A program made the translations under genes and the position numbers. From an uncultured Pedobacter sp. (lineage in GTDB: Bacteria > Bacteroidota > Bacteroidia > Sphingobacteriales > Sphingobacteriaceae), in NCBI RefSeq assembly GCF_913776295.1, contig NZ_CAJYOJ010000013.1:94429-158428 (forward strand): DNA of 64,000 nt, written 5' to 3'. This document shows, piece after piece, positions 1 to 7,663 of the stretch. Positions within the stretch are counted from its first letter, which is position 1; every line of letters starts with the position of its first letter. Under the pieces are notes generated by a model that worked only from the letters and a program-made list of their open reading frames with translations, made no database searches and was not told the origin of the DNA.

Positions 1-233
1 CGGTGTGCTTTATAGGCTTCGAAAGAAGTATGCCTTTCGGTTGGGGCATCTGTATCAAAAACTACGGCAATATGCGTCGGTTTTTCTTTCTTCAACACAT
101 CCAACAAGGTATTGGTAAAGCCCATCACTGCAGATGTATTGATGCCTGTTGAGGTAAAACGCGGATTTTTACTGAGTGCAAAATGCGCTCTGTACATAAG
201 CGCCATACCGTCGAGGAGAAAGAGTTTTTTCAT
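1..233 (-). CDS. polA: DNA polymerase I, N-terminal fragment (cut by window edge)
   Basis: Translating the minus strand from the ATG at 233 gives about 77 residues beginning MKKLFLLDGMALMYRAHFAL, followed by NTSAVMGF and HIAVVFDTDAPTERH. This matches the start of the 5'-3' exonuclease (FEN-like) domain of bacterial DNA polymerase I, where the LLDG and VVFD aspartates bind catalytic metal ions. The enzyme removes RNA primers and fills repair gaps in the cytoplasm. Only the extreme N-terminus is present because the gene runs off the window, so whether the proofreading and polymerase domains are intact cannot be judged. It is transcribed away from the next gene, leaving about 170 bp of AT-rich DNA between them. 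Confidence 0.85.
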   Translation of the reverse strand, partial: MKKLFLLDGMALMYRAHFALSKNPRFTSTGINTSAVMGFTNTLLDVLKKEKPTHIAVVFDTDAPTERHTSFEAYKAH

Positions 234-401
234 ATTATGATTTCACTGATTAAATGATTGCACCGATAGCCCATTTACATGTACTTACCGGATGATAAAA
301 GTAAAGAAAGATAATCATATCGCTAAAATGCTTTATCAACAAAAAAATTAAATTAATTTATTGAATTCTTTAACTTTCATCATCATTAAATAAAACGCGC
401 T

Positions 402-1172
402 ATGAAAATATTTTGTACATTAATCTTTTGCCTGATTACAGGATGGGTTAAAGCCCAGCTTCCAGCTGATACTTTGGTTAACTACATTACTTTCGAAAAC
501 ATGAAAGGTAATGACGATGGCTATGGTGCATCGATAGACCGACCAATAGGTACCGGTGCATTTAAAAATCTAGCGAATAAAAGTTATCTGAGTATGAGAA
601 TGGCCAAACTGGAAAATTCTTACCGCTGGCCGGATGGTTCAAAGATTGATTTTAACAGAAGAAAGACTGAACATTCAGCTACAGGGATTGTAGATCGATA
701 TACTTTAATAAATCCTGATTTAAAAGATACCGTATTTCTTTTTGTTGATCCCTACAAATTAGATTCTGCTTTCTTTATACCTAAAGGGCTGATTGCACTT
801 AACAAAGAGATTTTAGCGAGGGAAATTACTACACAATTGAAAGCCATTGAGCACATAAATGCAGCAAAAGATGCCTTTGAAACAAAACAGGACAGTCTAA
901 ACAAAGTTGCCAACTATATTGCTTCTTATGCTGGTCTGGTTAATTTTGTTGATCGGGAAAATTTAGCCAAAGTCATGACGGATACGCAGGCCTCTCCAGA
1001 AATAAAAGAATATCTATTTAAGATTTACATCATTAATAAATTTTATGCAATGGGTAAAAACATCAGTGGTTCTAAAGCTTATGCCTTAAACAAAATGAAA
1101 GAATTGTTTAACATCTTTCAAAGGGAACATCCAAATATAGAAACGGGCAACATCAAAATTAATCTGAATTAG
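402..1172 (+). CDS. secreted protein of unknown function
   Basis: The 256-residue product starts with a typical Sec signal peptide (positive Lys, hydrophobic stretch, cleavage near KAQ at residue 20), so it should be periplasmic or outer-membrane associated. I do not recognise a family. The middle (residues 50-110) has charged and aromatic segments. The C-terminal half (residues 130-240) looks helical, with repeated Lys/Glu/Ala-rich stretches. There is no lipobox Cys and no membrane segment beyond the signal. It lies just before another small secreted unknown with only about 50 bp between them, so the two may be co-transcribed. No Shine-Dalgarno is visible upstream, as is usual in Bacteroidota. 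Confidence 0.7.
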   Translation: MKIFCTLIFCLITGWVKAQLPADTLVNYITFENMKGNDDGYGASIDRPIGTGAFKNLANKSYLSMRMAKLENSYRWPDGSKIDFNRRKTEHSATGIVDRYTLINPDLKDTVFLFVDPYKLDSAFFIPKGLIALNKEILAREITTQLKAIEHINAAKDAFETKQDSLNKVANYIASYAGLVNFVDRENLAKVMTDTQASPEIKEYLFKIYIINKFYAMGKNISGSKAYALNKMKELFNIFQREHPNIETGNIKINLN

Positions 1173-1220
1173 TACGATTTGAAATTTAGTTCCGTTATTT
1201 GTGGAAAGCCAATCGATAAT

Positions 1221-1901
1221 ATGAAATTCTTGTTTTCTATCTTTCTTTTCTCATTTACTTTAACTCAGCTCTTTGCACAGGATTTTATCGTTAAAAACAA
1301 CGATGATGTCATCCGCGGAACAATAAAAGGGACTGATTATTTTTCCGTTTTTATCAGTGCCAACGATGAAGCGGACGTAATTTTGCCAGCAAAGGATGTA
1401 AAAAACTTCTTCTGGAATGGCGACAGCTTTGTGAGCAAAGGATTTGCCAATGGCCGTAATTTCGAATATCGTTTTGTAAAGGTAATCGAAATGGGAACAG
1501 TTAATCTTTATTCCTTCGGCGGAGGTACACTCGTGCCGCAGGTGAAAGAGAAAAAGGTAAAATTCCGGCCATCAATTGGCATCGGAACGGGAACAGGTGG
1601 TTTTGGCGGTATGGGCATGGGAGGAGGGATTAGTATCGGCGGCGGGCGAAACTCAGTTCCCGAAAAACCTGCAGGAGCACCCGTTGTTCGCTATTTTATT
1701 GAAAAACCTGGCGCAGGGCCTTTACAGGAAGTGCCAATGAAAGCGATAACCGAAGATGCTAGAAAGTTGGAGGTCAAAAATATCCTGCTCCAGAAAATAG
1801 GGGATCAGCCAGCTTTAAAAGCAAAAGTTGAAGCGGGAACAAATTTTAACAGCAGAGATGTTATTGAATGGGTAAAAGAATATAATGCGACAAAGAAATA
1901 A
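1221..1901 (+). CDS. secreted protein with glycine-rich central segment, unknown function
   Basis: The start is placed at the ATG at 1221 rather than the in-frame TTG at 1179, because the signal peptide (MKFLFSIFLFSF, cleavage after FAQ) begins exactly there. The mature protein of about 205 residues has a beta-rich N-terminal part (residues 20-105), a glycine/methionine-rich linker at about residues 120-142, and a charged C-terminal helix pair. The N-terminal half resembles the short secreted Bacteroidota proteins that handle an instruction such as VIRGTIKG, but I cannot assign a family. The Gly-rich segment may be flexible or surface-exposed. It probably forms a two-gene unit with the secreted unknown upstream. 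Confidence 0.65.
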   Translation: MKFLFSIFLFSFTLTQLFAQDFIVKNNDDVIRGTIKGTDYFSVFISANDEADVILPAKDVKNFFWNGDSFVSKGFANGRNFEYRFVKVIEMGTVNLYSFGGGTLVPQVKEKKVKFRPSIGIGTGTGGFGGMGMGGGISIGGGRNSVPEKPAGAPVVRYFIEKPGAGPLQEVPMKAITEDARKLEVKNILLQKIGDQPALKAKVEAGTNFNSRDVIEWVKEYNATKK

Positions 1902-1938
1902 AGCCAGGATTAATGAAGTTTTGGGATGGTAAAATCGT

Positions 1939-2481
1939 TCAAGTAATATCATTATCCTTAAGCTTTACATAGACTTCTAAACTGATAGACTCATCATTTT
2001 TAATTTCGTAATCCTTTAGCGTTTCCTGATAATCAAAACCAATTTTTCTTAGTACCTTTTTGCTGTTCTCATTTTCTATTTCAACCATGGCCTCGATTTT
2101 TCTTAAACCTAAATTCTCAAAGGCATAATTGCAGATGGGATTGGCTACCTCTTTAACGATTCCTTTTCCCCAATGTTCTGGCAACAGCCAGAAACCGATC
2201 TCAGCCTTTTGATCTGATTTATTTAGATAATTAAGTCCTATTCCGCCTAACAAAGTCGGTCCCTCCTTATCACATATTGCCCACCAAATGCCTGTTTCAT
2301 TCCGTTGAATTTCATCAAACCATATAAGTTGATCTTTGGTGTGGGCAAGGCTCGTATAGCTTACCCCATAATAACGAATGACATCTGGATGGGATAATCC
2401 TTTAAAAACAAATGCCAGGTCGTTAGCGCAGAACTGCCTCAATAAAAATCTTTCCGTATATAGTGTAAAGGAGCCAAACAT
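1939..2481 (-). CDS. GNAT family N-acetyltransferase (RimJ/RimL-like)
   Basis: The product is about 180 residues and has the Acetyltransf_3 layout seen in RimJ/RimL: an N-terminal LYTERFLLRQF strand, a central beta-sheet with GGIGLNYLN, and the acetyl-CoA loop WLLPEHWGKGIVKEV, followed by ENLGLRKIEAMVEIENENS. Such enzymes acetylate N-terminal amines of proteins or small-molecule amines; the substrate here is unknown. An in-frame TTG lies at 2493, but I chose the ATG at 2481 because it overlaps the tag stop codon as TAATG, a translational-coupling arrangement. It is therefore probably the last gene of the minus-strand unit containing tag. Confidence 0.8.
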   Translation of the reverse strand: MFGSFTLYTERFLLRQFCANDLAFVFKGLSHPDVIRYYGVSYTSLAHTKDQLIWFDEIQRNETGIWWAICDKEGPTLLGGIGLNYLNKSDQKAEIGFWLLPEHWGKGIVKEVANPICNYAFENLGLRKIEAMVEIENENSKKVLRKIGFDYQETLKDYEIKNDESISLEVYVKLKDNDIT

Positions 2482-3068
2482 TATCTTGCGCAACAGTTTA
2501 ACAAATGGTCGTTCACCATACCTGTCGCCTGCATAAATGCATAACAGATGGTGGTACCAAAAAACCTGAAGCCACGTTTCTTCATGTTTTTACTGATTTG
2601 GTCGGACAGTTCTGTTCTTGGCGGGACATCGCCCATTTTCTCCACGTGATTTAGGATGGGCTTGCTTTGTGGAACAAAACTCCATATAAATTTAGAAAAG
2701 CTCCCAAATTCCTCCTGGATTTCCATAAATAGCCTGGCATTTGAGATGGCGCTATTTACCTTTAATCTGTTACGGATAATGCCTTCGTCATCCATCAATC
2801 GTTCTACATCTTTTTCGGTAAAAGCAGCAACCTTTTTCACATCGAAATCAGCAAAAGCTTTACGGTAGTTCTCCCGTCTTTTGAGAATGGTAATCCAGCT
2901 TAAACCAGCTTGCGCACCTTCAAGGATTAAAAATTCGAATAAAATTCGATCATCATAAACAGGTTTTCCCCACTCTTCATCATGGTATTTAATATAAAGC
3001 GGATCGGAACCAGCCCAGCTACAGCGGATTACTGAGTCCTTAGTCGTGAGTCCGGAGTCGTGAGTCAT
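2481..3068 (-). CDS. tag: DNA-3-methyladenine glycosylase I
   Basis: This base-excision repair enzyme removes 3-methyladenine from alkylated DNA. The Tag family is clear from RCSWAGSDPLYIKYHDEEWG near the N-terminus (residues 15-34), EGAQAGLSWITILKRRENYR, and the C-terminal VNDHLLNCC. The Cys16 region, His and Cys near the C-terminus match the structural zinc site of E. coli Tag. The first 12 codons (MTHDSGLTTKDS) are encoded entirely by a degenerate heptamer array at 3034-3068. Homology begins only at residue 14-15, so this N-terminal tail looks acquired. No alternative ATG, GTG or TTG start lies at the homologous position. The alkyltransferase-like gene about 1.2 kb away also concerns alkylation repair. 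Confidence 0.9.
   Translation of the reverse strand: MTHDSGLTTKDSVIRCSWAGSDPLYIKYHDEEWGKPVYDDRILFEFLILEGAQAGLSWITILKRRENYRKAFADFDVKKVAAFTEKDVERLMDDEGIIRNRLKVNSAISNARLFMEIQEEFGSFSKFIWSFVPQSKPILNHVEKMGDVPPRTELSDQISKNMKKRGFRFFGTTICYAFMQATGMVNDHLLNCCAR
3034..3068. repeat. heptamer array a (5 units, GAGTCNN type)
   Basis: Five contiguous 7-bp units read GAGTCCT, TAGTCGT, GAGTCCG, GAGTCGT and GAGTCAT on the plus strand. The array lies inside the first 12 codons of tag and stops 1 bp short of the stop codon of the four-helix-bundle gene. It is in inverted orientation relative to the array at 3469-3510 on the other side of that gene. Confidence 0.8.
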
Positions 3069-3069
3069 A

Positions 3070-3432
3070 CTAAGCGAATTTTGAAGGATGGCTGATCATG
3101 AAATTTAATAATTTGCTTATTTCTTCACACTGAGCATCCAAATAATTGAATTTTTCTTCAGTGATATAATTACAGGCTAGCGCTATATCTAACCAAACCT
3201 GCGTTTCACCATTTTCCATATCCGCATCTGATAGTTTACTGATAAAATGATTAGGGTATCTTCTCTTTTTGTATGCTTCATCTATACTGCTACAAACAGA
3301 CCTCGAAGATCTACGCATCTGATCTACCAAGCTGTATTGCTCTGACTTTGGGAAATCCTTCGTCAAATTAAAGATGTCCATCAAAAGAGCGAATCCTTTT
3401 TTATAAGCGATTAATTCTCTAAACTTTCCCAT
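3070..3432 (-). CDS. four-helix-bundle protein (23S rRNA IVP / S23 family, Avd-like)
   Basis: The 120-residue product matches the small four-helix-bundle family first described from proteins encoded in 23S rRNA intervening sequences. It starts with FRELIAYKKGFALLMDIFNLTKDFP, then the conserved SLVDQMRRSSRSVCSSIDEA and a third and fourth amphipathic helix. Members include the Avd accessory protein of diversity-generating retroelements and are basic nucleic-acid-binding pentamers. No reverse transcriptase or variable repeat is nearby, so a retroelement role is not supported. The gene is bracketed by inverted heptamer arrays (3034-3068 and 3469-3510) that invade both neighbouring genes. This suggests insertion as a cassette between the decarboxylase-like gene and tag. 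Cellular role unknown. Confidence 0.85.
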   Translation of the reverse strand: MGKFRELIAYKKGFALLMDIFNLTKDFPKSEQYSLVDQMRRSSRSVCSSIDEAYKKRRYPNHFISKLSDADMENGETQVWLDIALACNYITEEKFNYLDAQCEEISKLLNFMISHPSKFA

Positions 3433-3468
3433 ATTTTTTTACCAATATAATAATTTGGGAAGAGAAAA

Positions 3469-3510
3469 AGACTATAGACTTAGGACTTAAGACTCCGAAC
3501 TAGAACTCAG
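3469..3510. repeat. heptamer array b (6 units, AGACTNN type)
   Basis: Six in-phase 7-bp units read AGACTAT, AGACTTA, GGACTTA, AGACTCC, GAACTAG and AACTCAG. The core GACT is the reverse complement of the AGTC core in array a, so the two arrays form a degenerate inverted repeat around the four-helix-bundle gene. The array contains the stop codon and last codons (SSSSES) of the neighbouring decarboxylase-like gene. Confidence 0.8.
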
Positions 3511-3840
3511 TTCATCCCAATACTCCACAGCCCTCCTGTAATGCGGAATAACGATGCTACCACCCACAAGATTGGCGATCATGAAGATTTCGTTCATTTC
3601 ATCATGGTTTACACCAGCATCGAAACATTTGCCCAGGTGGTATTTGATGCAATCGTCACAACGCAAAACCATAGAGGCCACCAGGCCCAACATTTCTTTC
3701 GTCTTAACATCCAAAGCCCCATCAGCATAAGAGGTAGTATCGAGCGCAAAAAAACGTTTGATATTCGTATTTGCCGTTACCATAATCCTATCGTTCATTT
3801 TTTCACGATAGTGATTAAATTCTTCTACAAGCTTTCCCAT
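3487..3840 (-). CDS. carboxymuconolactone decarboxylase family protein (AhpD-like)
   Basis: The 117-residue protein shows the CMD/AhpD core. KTKEMLGLVASMVLRCDDCIKYHLGKC includes the redox-type CxxC (CDDC) and the following His, then a second helix pair (NEIFMIANLVGGSIVIPHYRRAVEYW). AhpD-like proteins act as alkylhydroperoxidases or disulfide reductases in the cytoplasm; the exact substrate is not evident. The final residues (ELSSSSES) and the TAA stop are encoded within heptamer array b, so the native C-terminus may have been replaced. It is first in the minus-strand run that continues through the four-helix-bundle gene, tag and GNAT. Confidence 0.85.
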   Translation of the reverse strand: MGKLVEEFNHYREKMNDRIMVTANTNIKRFFALDTTSYADGALDVKTKEMLGLVASMVLRCDDCIKYHLGKCFDAGVNHDEMNEIFMIANLVGGSIVIPHYRRAVEYWDELSSSSES

Positions 3841-3892
3841 ATTATAAAAATCTTTTTTAATTGTTATTTGTTCAGGCTATAAACATTTGATT

Positions 3893-4252
3893 ATGAAAAT
3901 AATATCCTCAAAATTCCATGCGGTTTTAGATTACCTGTTAATCATGCTTTTATTGGCTTCTCCCGATATCTTTGGCCTTTCTACAACTGCCTCAACACTC
4001 GCTTACGTGTTGGGTATCGTTCATTTTTTATTAACGGTAATGACCAATTTTAGTGGAGGTATCTTTAAAATCATTCCGATCAAACTTCACGGTATTATTG
4101 AGTTTTTCGTTAGTGCTATTCTCATTATTTTAGCATTTACACTTTTTAAAGGGAATTTAACAGACGAAATCTTCTTTGCCTGCTTTGGCTTATTGATTTT
4201 AATTATTTTTGCCCTTACTGATTATAAACGAAGTTTACCGGTTATATTATAA
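3893..4252 (+). CDS. small integral membrane protein, unknown function
   Basis: The product is 119 residues from the ATG at 3893; an in-frame TTG two codons earlier is less likely. It contains four hydrophobic helices (about residues 12-28, 34-52, 64-82 and 90-108) joined by short polar turns such as NFSGGIFKIIPIKLHG, a pattern found in small SPW-like or DUF-type inner membrane proteins. No catalytic motif is visible. Its 3' end overlaps the convergent alkyltransferase-like gene by 11 bp, so the two transcripts must overlap tail to tail. Function cannot be assigned. Confidence 0.7.
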   Translation: MKIISSKFHAVLDYLLIMLLLASPDIFGLSTTASTLAYVLGIVHFLLTVMTNFSGGIFKIIPIKLHGIIEFFVSAILIILAFTLFKGNLTDEIFFACFGLLILIIFALTDYKRSLPVIL

Positions 4253-4574
4253 TTTCTTCCATCGGATTCCAAAATACCTTTTTAAAGTTCAGCACCCTGT
4301 CGTTCTTCACTTCAACACCTTCTTCTTTCAACAGCTCTTCCATTAACTCCGGTGGCTTAAAATGAAACTTTCCGGTAAGCAGGCCACTACTATTTACGAC
4401 CCGATGTGCAGGCACACGTGGATGGGCTGTTCCGGCATAGCGCATGGCATGCCCCACCATTCTTGATGATTTCGCCGCACCTAAACTTTTTGCGATAGCG
4501 CCATAAGAAGTAACCCTCCCTTTCGGAATCAACCGGGCAATCTCATAAACCTGTTCGTAAAAGCTGGTGTTCAT
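4242..4574 (-). CDS. alkyltransferase-like protein (ATL), MGMT family without the acceptor cysteine
   Basis: The 110-residue protein has the DNA-binding and active-site region of O6-alkylguanine-DNA alkyltransferases: IPKGRVTSYGAIAK, then GHAMR and VPAHRVVNSSG. In true methyltransferases the motif is PCHRV, with Cys as alkyl acceptor. Here Ala56 replaces it, which is diagnostic of ATL proteins. Those proteins bind and flag O6-alkylguanine for nucleotide excision repair rather than repairing it. The ATG overlaps the trmB stop (TAATG), indicating translational coupling with trmB. It lies near tag, another alkylation-repair gene. The small size matches other bacterial ATLs. Confidence 0.88.
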   Translation of the reverse strand: MNTSFYEQVYEIARLIPKGRVTSYGAIAKSLGAAKSSRMVGHAMRYAGTAHPRVPAHRVVNSSGLLTGKFHFKPPELMEELLKEEGVEVKNDRVLNFKKVFWNPMEEIII

Positions 4575-5224
4575 TATTCAAAAGAAAATTGAATATAATT
4601 AATATTTTTATCGTGTAGCAGGTATTTTTTCTCGTAATAAGTTTTGATCGACAGTACCTCATCCACCAGATCTGAAGTATACAGATGATCGGTATTTTTA
4701 TGTACAGGCAAATTCAATTCTGCCACTTTTTCGCAGGTGTAGGCATACAACTGGTCATTATCTGTTTTCAGATTAACTTTACCTCCGGGTTTTAAAACCA
4801 ATTTGTACCTGTTCAGGAATGCCGGAAAGGTTAAACGTTTTTTCTCCCTGCTATCTTGTGGCTGTGGATCAGGGAAGGTGATCCAGATTTCGTCGATCTC
4901 CCCTTCATTAAAGTAGTCCAATATGTTTTCAATCTGGATCCTTAAAAAAGCAACATTATCAATCCCATCTTCAATAGCCGTTTTGGCTCCGCGCCAAATG
5001 CGGTTACCTTTATAATCTACCCCAATAAAATTTTTACCGGGAAAAAGCCTGGCCAGATTTACCGAATATTCACCTTTTCCACAGGCCAGTTCCAGTACAA
5101 TGGGATTCGTATTTTTAAAATGTGCCGAAGCCCACTTGCCCTTTAAAGCTTTTCCTTGTTCTAATTGATATACGTTCGCAAATGTTTCTATTTCAGCAAA
5201 ACGCCTAAGTTTATCTTTACCCAA
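4574..5224 (-). CDS. trmB: tRNA (guanine-N7-)-methyltransferase
   Basis: TrmB methylates G46 in the variable loop of many tRNAs using S-adenosylmethionine. The 216-residue sequence contains the SAM-binding motif I (VLELACGKGEYSVNLARLFP), the GVDYKGNRIWRGA segment, and the family signature ITFPDPQPQDSREKKRLTFPAFL. Length and domain order are normal. The gene is translated just ahead of, and overlapping, the ATL gene. A TATTTTTG-like -7 box on the minus strand (5239-5246) lies immediately upstream, so the transcript has a very short leader. It is divergent from fcl across about 110 bp. Confidence 0.93.
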   Translation of the reverse strand: MGKDKLRRFAEIETFANVYQLEQGKALKGKWASAHFKNTNPIVLELACGKGEYSVNLARLFPGKNFIGVDYKGNRIWRGAKTAIEDGIDNVAFLRIQIENILDYFNEGEIDEIWITFPDPQPQDSREKKRLTFPAFLNRYKLVLKPGGKVNLKTDNDQLYAYTCEKVAELNLPVHKNTDHLYTSDLVDEVLSIKTYYEKKYLLHDKNINYIQFSFE

Positions 5225-5238
5225 AAGTTTTTTTTCTG

Positions 5239-5319
5239 CAAAAATACAATTAAATCAATAACCGGAGTTTCTTTTGCCTCAAAGATTGATGGCAATCTTA
5301 TTTAGGAATTGTATTTTTG
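5239..5319. promoter_or_regulatory. divergent promoter region between trmB and fcl
   Basis: A TAnnTTTG box (TATTTTTG) reads on the minus strand at 5239-5246 towards trmB, and another exact TATTTTTG reads on the plus strand at 5312-5319 towards fcl. Neither has a clear TTTG element at the ideal 19-bp spacing, so only the -7 elements are supported. Confidence 0.4.
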
Positions 5320-5337
5320 TAACCTATAAAAATTACC

Positions 5338-6264
5338 GTGGAAAAAAACGCGAAAATATATGTTGCAGGCCATCGTGGAATGGTAGGTTCGGCCATTTAC
5401 CTTAAACTGCAAAAAGAAGGTTACGAAAATATCATTACCAGAACTTCAGCAGAGCTTGACCTGCGCAACCAGCAGGCAGTTACTGATTTTTTTGCTGAAG
5501 AAAAACCGGATTATGTTTTTCTTGCGGCAGCAAAGGTTGGTGGTATTGTAGCGAACAACCTTTACAGAGCTGATTTCCTTTATGAAAATTTAGCGATACA
5601 AAATAATGTAATCCACCAGGCGTATGTCAATAGCGTTAAAAAACTCATGTTTTTGGGCTCTAGCTGCATTTACCCTAAAATGGCTCCACAACCCTTAAAG
5701 GAAGATTACCTTTTAACCGGCACATTAGAGCATACGAACGAGCCTTATGCCATTGCCAAAATTGCGGGTATTAAAATGTGCGATGCGTATCGCGATCAAT
5801 ATGGCTGTAATTTTATCTCCGTAATGCCAACCAATTTATATGGCTATAAGGATAACTATCATCCTCAAAATTCGCACGTTTTACCAGCTTTGATCCGTAA
5901 GGTGCATGAGGCAAAAGTAAACAACGAAAAAGAAGTTGTGGTTTGGGGTTCTGGCTCACCCATGCGCGAATTTTTATTTGCCGACGATTTAGCTGATGCC
6001 TGTTATTTCCTGATGCATAATTATAATGAACCGCATCTGATCAATATTGGCACCGGGCACGATTTAACCATTAAAGACCTAGCTTTGCTGATCAAAGATG
6101 TTTTGGGATTCGATGGGGAACTGGTATTCGATGCTACTAAACCAGACGGCACACCACGCAAATTAATGGATGTGAGTAAACTCCATAGTTTAGGCTGGAA
6201 ACATCAAATTGAGCTTAAAGAAGGGATCGCCCTGGCTTATCAGGATTTCGAAAGCAGATATTAA
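5338..6264 (+). CDS. fcl: GDP-L-fucose synthase
   Basis: This epimerase-reductase converts GDP-4-keto-6-deoxy-mannose to GDP-L-fucose for capsule or polysaccharide synthesis. The 308-residue protein has the Rossmann motif [10 protein letters not shown] at residues 11-20, the LGSSCIYP segment at 106-113, and the catalytic [10 protein letters not shown] (Tyr137, Lys141) of extended short-chain dehydrogenases. The start is a GTG at 5338 just before [10 protein letters not shown]; no upstream ATG is in frame. The gmd partner gene is not adjacent, unlike in many organisms, and must be elsewhere if the pathway is complete. A hairpin follows the stop codon. Confidence 0.92.
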   Translation: MEKNAKIYVAGHRGMVGSAIYLKLQKEGYENIITRTSAELDLRNQQAVTDFFAEEKPDYVFLAAAKVGGIVANNLYRADFLYENLAIQNNVIHQAYVNSVKKLMFLGSSCIYPKMAPQPLKEDYLLTGTLEHTNEPYAIAKIAGIKMCDAYRDQYGCNFISVMPTNLYGYKDNYHPQNSHVLPALIRKVHEAKVNNEKEVVVWGSGSPMREFLFADDLADACYFLMHNYNEPHLINIGTGHDLTIKDLALLIKDVLGFDGELVFDATKPDGTPRKLMDVSKLHSLGWKHQIELKEGIALAYQDFESRY

Positions 6265-6272
6265 ATGAATTT

Positions 6273-6305
6273 ACAAGGGCGTTTAACATACCGTCCCGCC
6301 CTTGT
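6273..6305 (+). terminator. terminator-like hairpin after fcl
   Basis: A 9-bp perfect stem (ACAAGGGCG / CGCCCTTGT) with a 15-nt loop lies between the convergent fcl and GH130 genes. The T-run is weak, but the position between two stop codons supports a bidirectional terminator. Confidence 0.55.
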
Positions 6306-6315
6306 GATTTGCGCC

Positions 6316-7443
6316 TTATTTTGGAGGAGCAGGATCATAAATGGCTACTGCTACATGGCTATCTGCACAGCCATAATATAAAAACCATTGCTTCTTAAAA
6401 TAAACCAACCCTTCGAGAAAAACGGTGCCCGAAGGATATTGTCCGCTTTTCTCGAAAGGAGCTGTAGGCACGAAAAAAGGTTTATCCAGCCTCGCGATCA
6501 CTTTAGAAGGATGTTTGAGATCAAAAAGAACCTGCCCGGCAGAATAGGTATTGGCTACATAATTGGTATCCCGCTTGTCATCGCCCCTGTTTTTGCCGTT
6601 ATACAGCACCAGTATGCCTTGATCAGTTACAATTGCCGGCGGACCACATTCTGTTAAATCGCTATCAAAAAAGTGTTGTCGGGGCTTCACAATCATATCC
6701 AGTTCATTCTTATCGTTTAAGGTAGGCTCCCAGTTAACAAGGTCGGTTGAGATGGCAATATTCATGAAACGTTCGCCCCAGTACATCATATATTTACCGT
6801 TTATTTTGGCAATGATCTGTTTACCGTTTTCTAACTTCGTCACAATTGAACCAGATTTGCATTTGAGATCCTTAAATTTGCCATTATAGGCCTTATTGAA
6901 TGCGGGGCCATGTTTGGTCCAGTGTTTTAAATCTTTGGAAGTGGCTACAGCCAGGCGGAAGATATTGCGGTTCCATTGCGTATAGAACATTACATATAGG
7001 CCCTCTTCAGTAACAGCAATACGTGGGTCTTCACACCCCCCCGGCCATTCGTTTGCTTTCTGCTCATCCTCATCCGGGTAGAACACCGGTTCAGGACTAC
7101 GTTTCATATTAATGCCATCATTGCTTTCTGCAATTCCCAATCTGGAAGTGCGCATGCCTATTCCATTACCAGAACGATCTTCACTACGGTATAAAACATA
7201 GATCTTGTTTTTATGCACAGCGGCAGCGGGATTGAAAACATCGCCGGCCTCCCAGGCTATTTTTTTCTTGAGTATGGGATCCATAAAAACACTTTCTATG
7301 TTTGGCGAAATAATGGGATTAACATTTTCTGGCCGTGAAAATGGCCCAAGTGCCCAATTTGGGAGTTTATCCTGAGCATTTGCCGCAAAGGCTAGCAGAA
7401 GAAAAACAACAAAAAGATATAGGCGAAAAATGGCTCTGTTCAT
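6316..7443 (-). CDS. secreted GH130-family glycosidase or phosphorylase
   Basis: The 375-residue product has a signal peptide (cleavage after ANA, residue 23) and a five-bladed beta-propeller of the GH130 type. Visible features are NPAAAVHKNKIYVLYRSEDRSG (residues 71-92), the SRLGIAESNDG blade, and GGCEDPRI with Asp139 at the position of the GH130 catalytic acid, then YWGERFMNIAISTDLVNWEP. GH130 enzymes cleave or phosphorolyse beta-1,2- or beta-1,4-mannosidic linkages. A secreted member is more likely a hydrolase acting on a periplasmic oligosaccharide, because phosphorolysis is normally cytoplasmic. The gene stands alone with no SusC/D partner. Substrate unknown. Confidence 0.82.
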   Translation of the reverse strand: MNRAIFRLYLFVVFLLLAFAANAQDKLPNWALGPFSRPENVNPIISPNIESVFMDPILKKKIAWEAGDVFNPAAAVHKNKIYVLYRSEDRSGNGIGMRTSRLGIAESNDGINMKRSPEPVFYPDEDEQKANEWPGGCEDPRIAVTEEGLYVMFYTQWNRNIFRLAVATSKDLKHWTKHGPAFNKAYNGKFKDLKCKSGSIVTKLENGKQIIAKINGKYMMYWGERFMNIAISTDLVNWEPTLNDKNELDMIVKPRQHFFDSDLTECGPPAIVTDQGILVLYNGKNRGDDKRDTNYVANTYSAGQVLFDLKHPSKVIARLDKPFFVPTAPFEKSGQYPSGTVFLEGLVYFKKQWFLYYGCADSHVAVAIYDPAPPK

Positions 7444-7608
7444 GAAACTAAAATACTAATTAATATGCCAAGCTGGTGATAGTATAATTACCCAAAATTA
7501 AATCAATCAGATTAAAATGGCTGTTCAATCTTTTGTTAAAATGGATCATTTTAATCGAAAATTTTAATTCAAATCATTCAAGTTTAATGATATTATAAAC
7601 ACAAACAG

Positions 7609-7639
7609 TTTTCGACTATAGTTAAAATTGATATATTTG
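7609..7639 (+). promoter_or_regulatory. predicted promoter of oxyR
   Basis: The exact -7 box TATATTTG lies at 7632-7639, with TTTT (one mismatch to TTTG) at 7609-7612 and a 19-bp spacer, the usual Bacteroidota sigma-A arrangement. The predicted transcription start is roughly 18 bp ahead of the oxyR ATG. Confidence 0.5.
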
Positions 7640-7663
7640 AACTGATTAATCAATTTTACCTAT

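Noticed and set aside
3070..3432. Four-helix-bundle gene as part of a diversity-generating retroelement
   Set aside because: No reverse transcriptase, template repeat or variable target gene is present within several kilobases.
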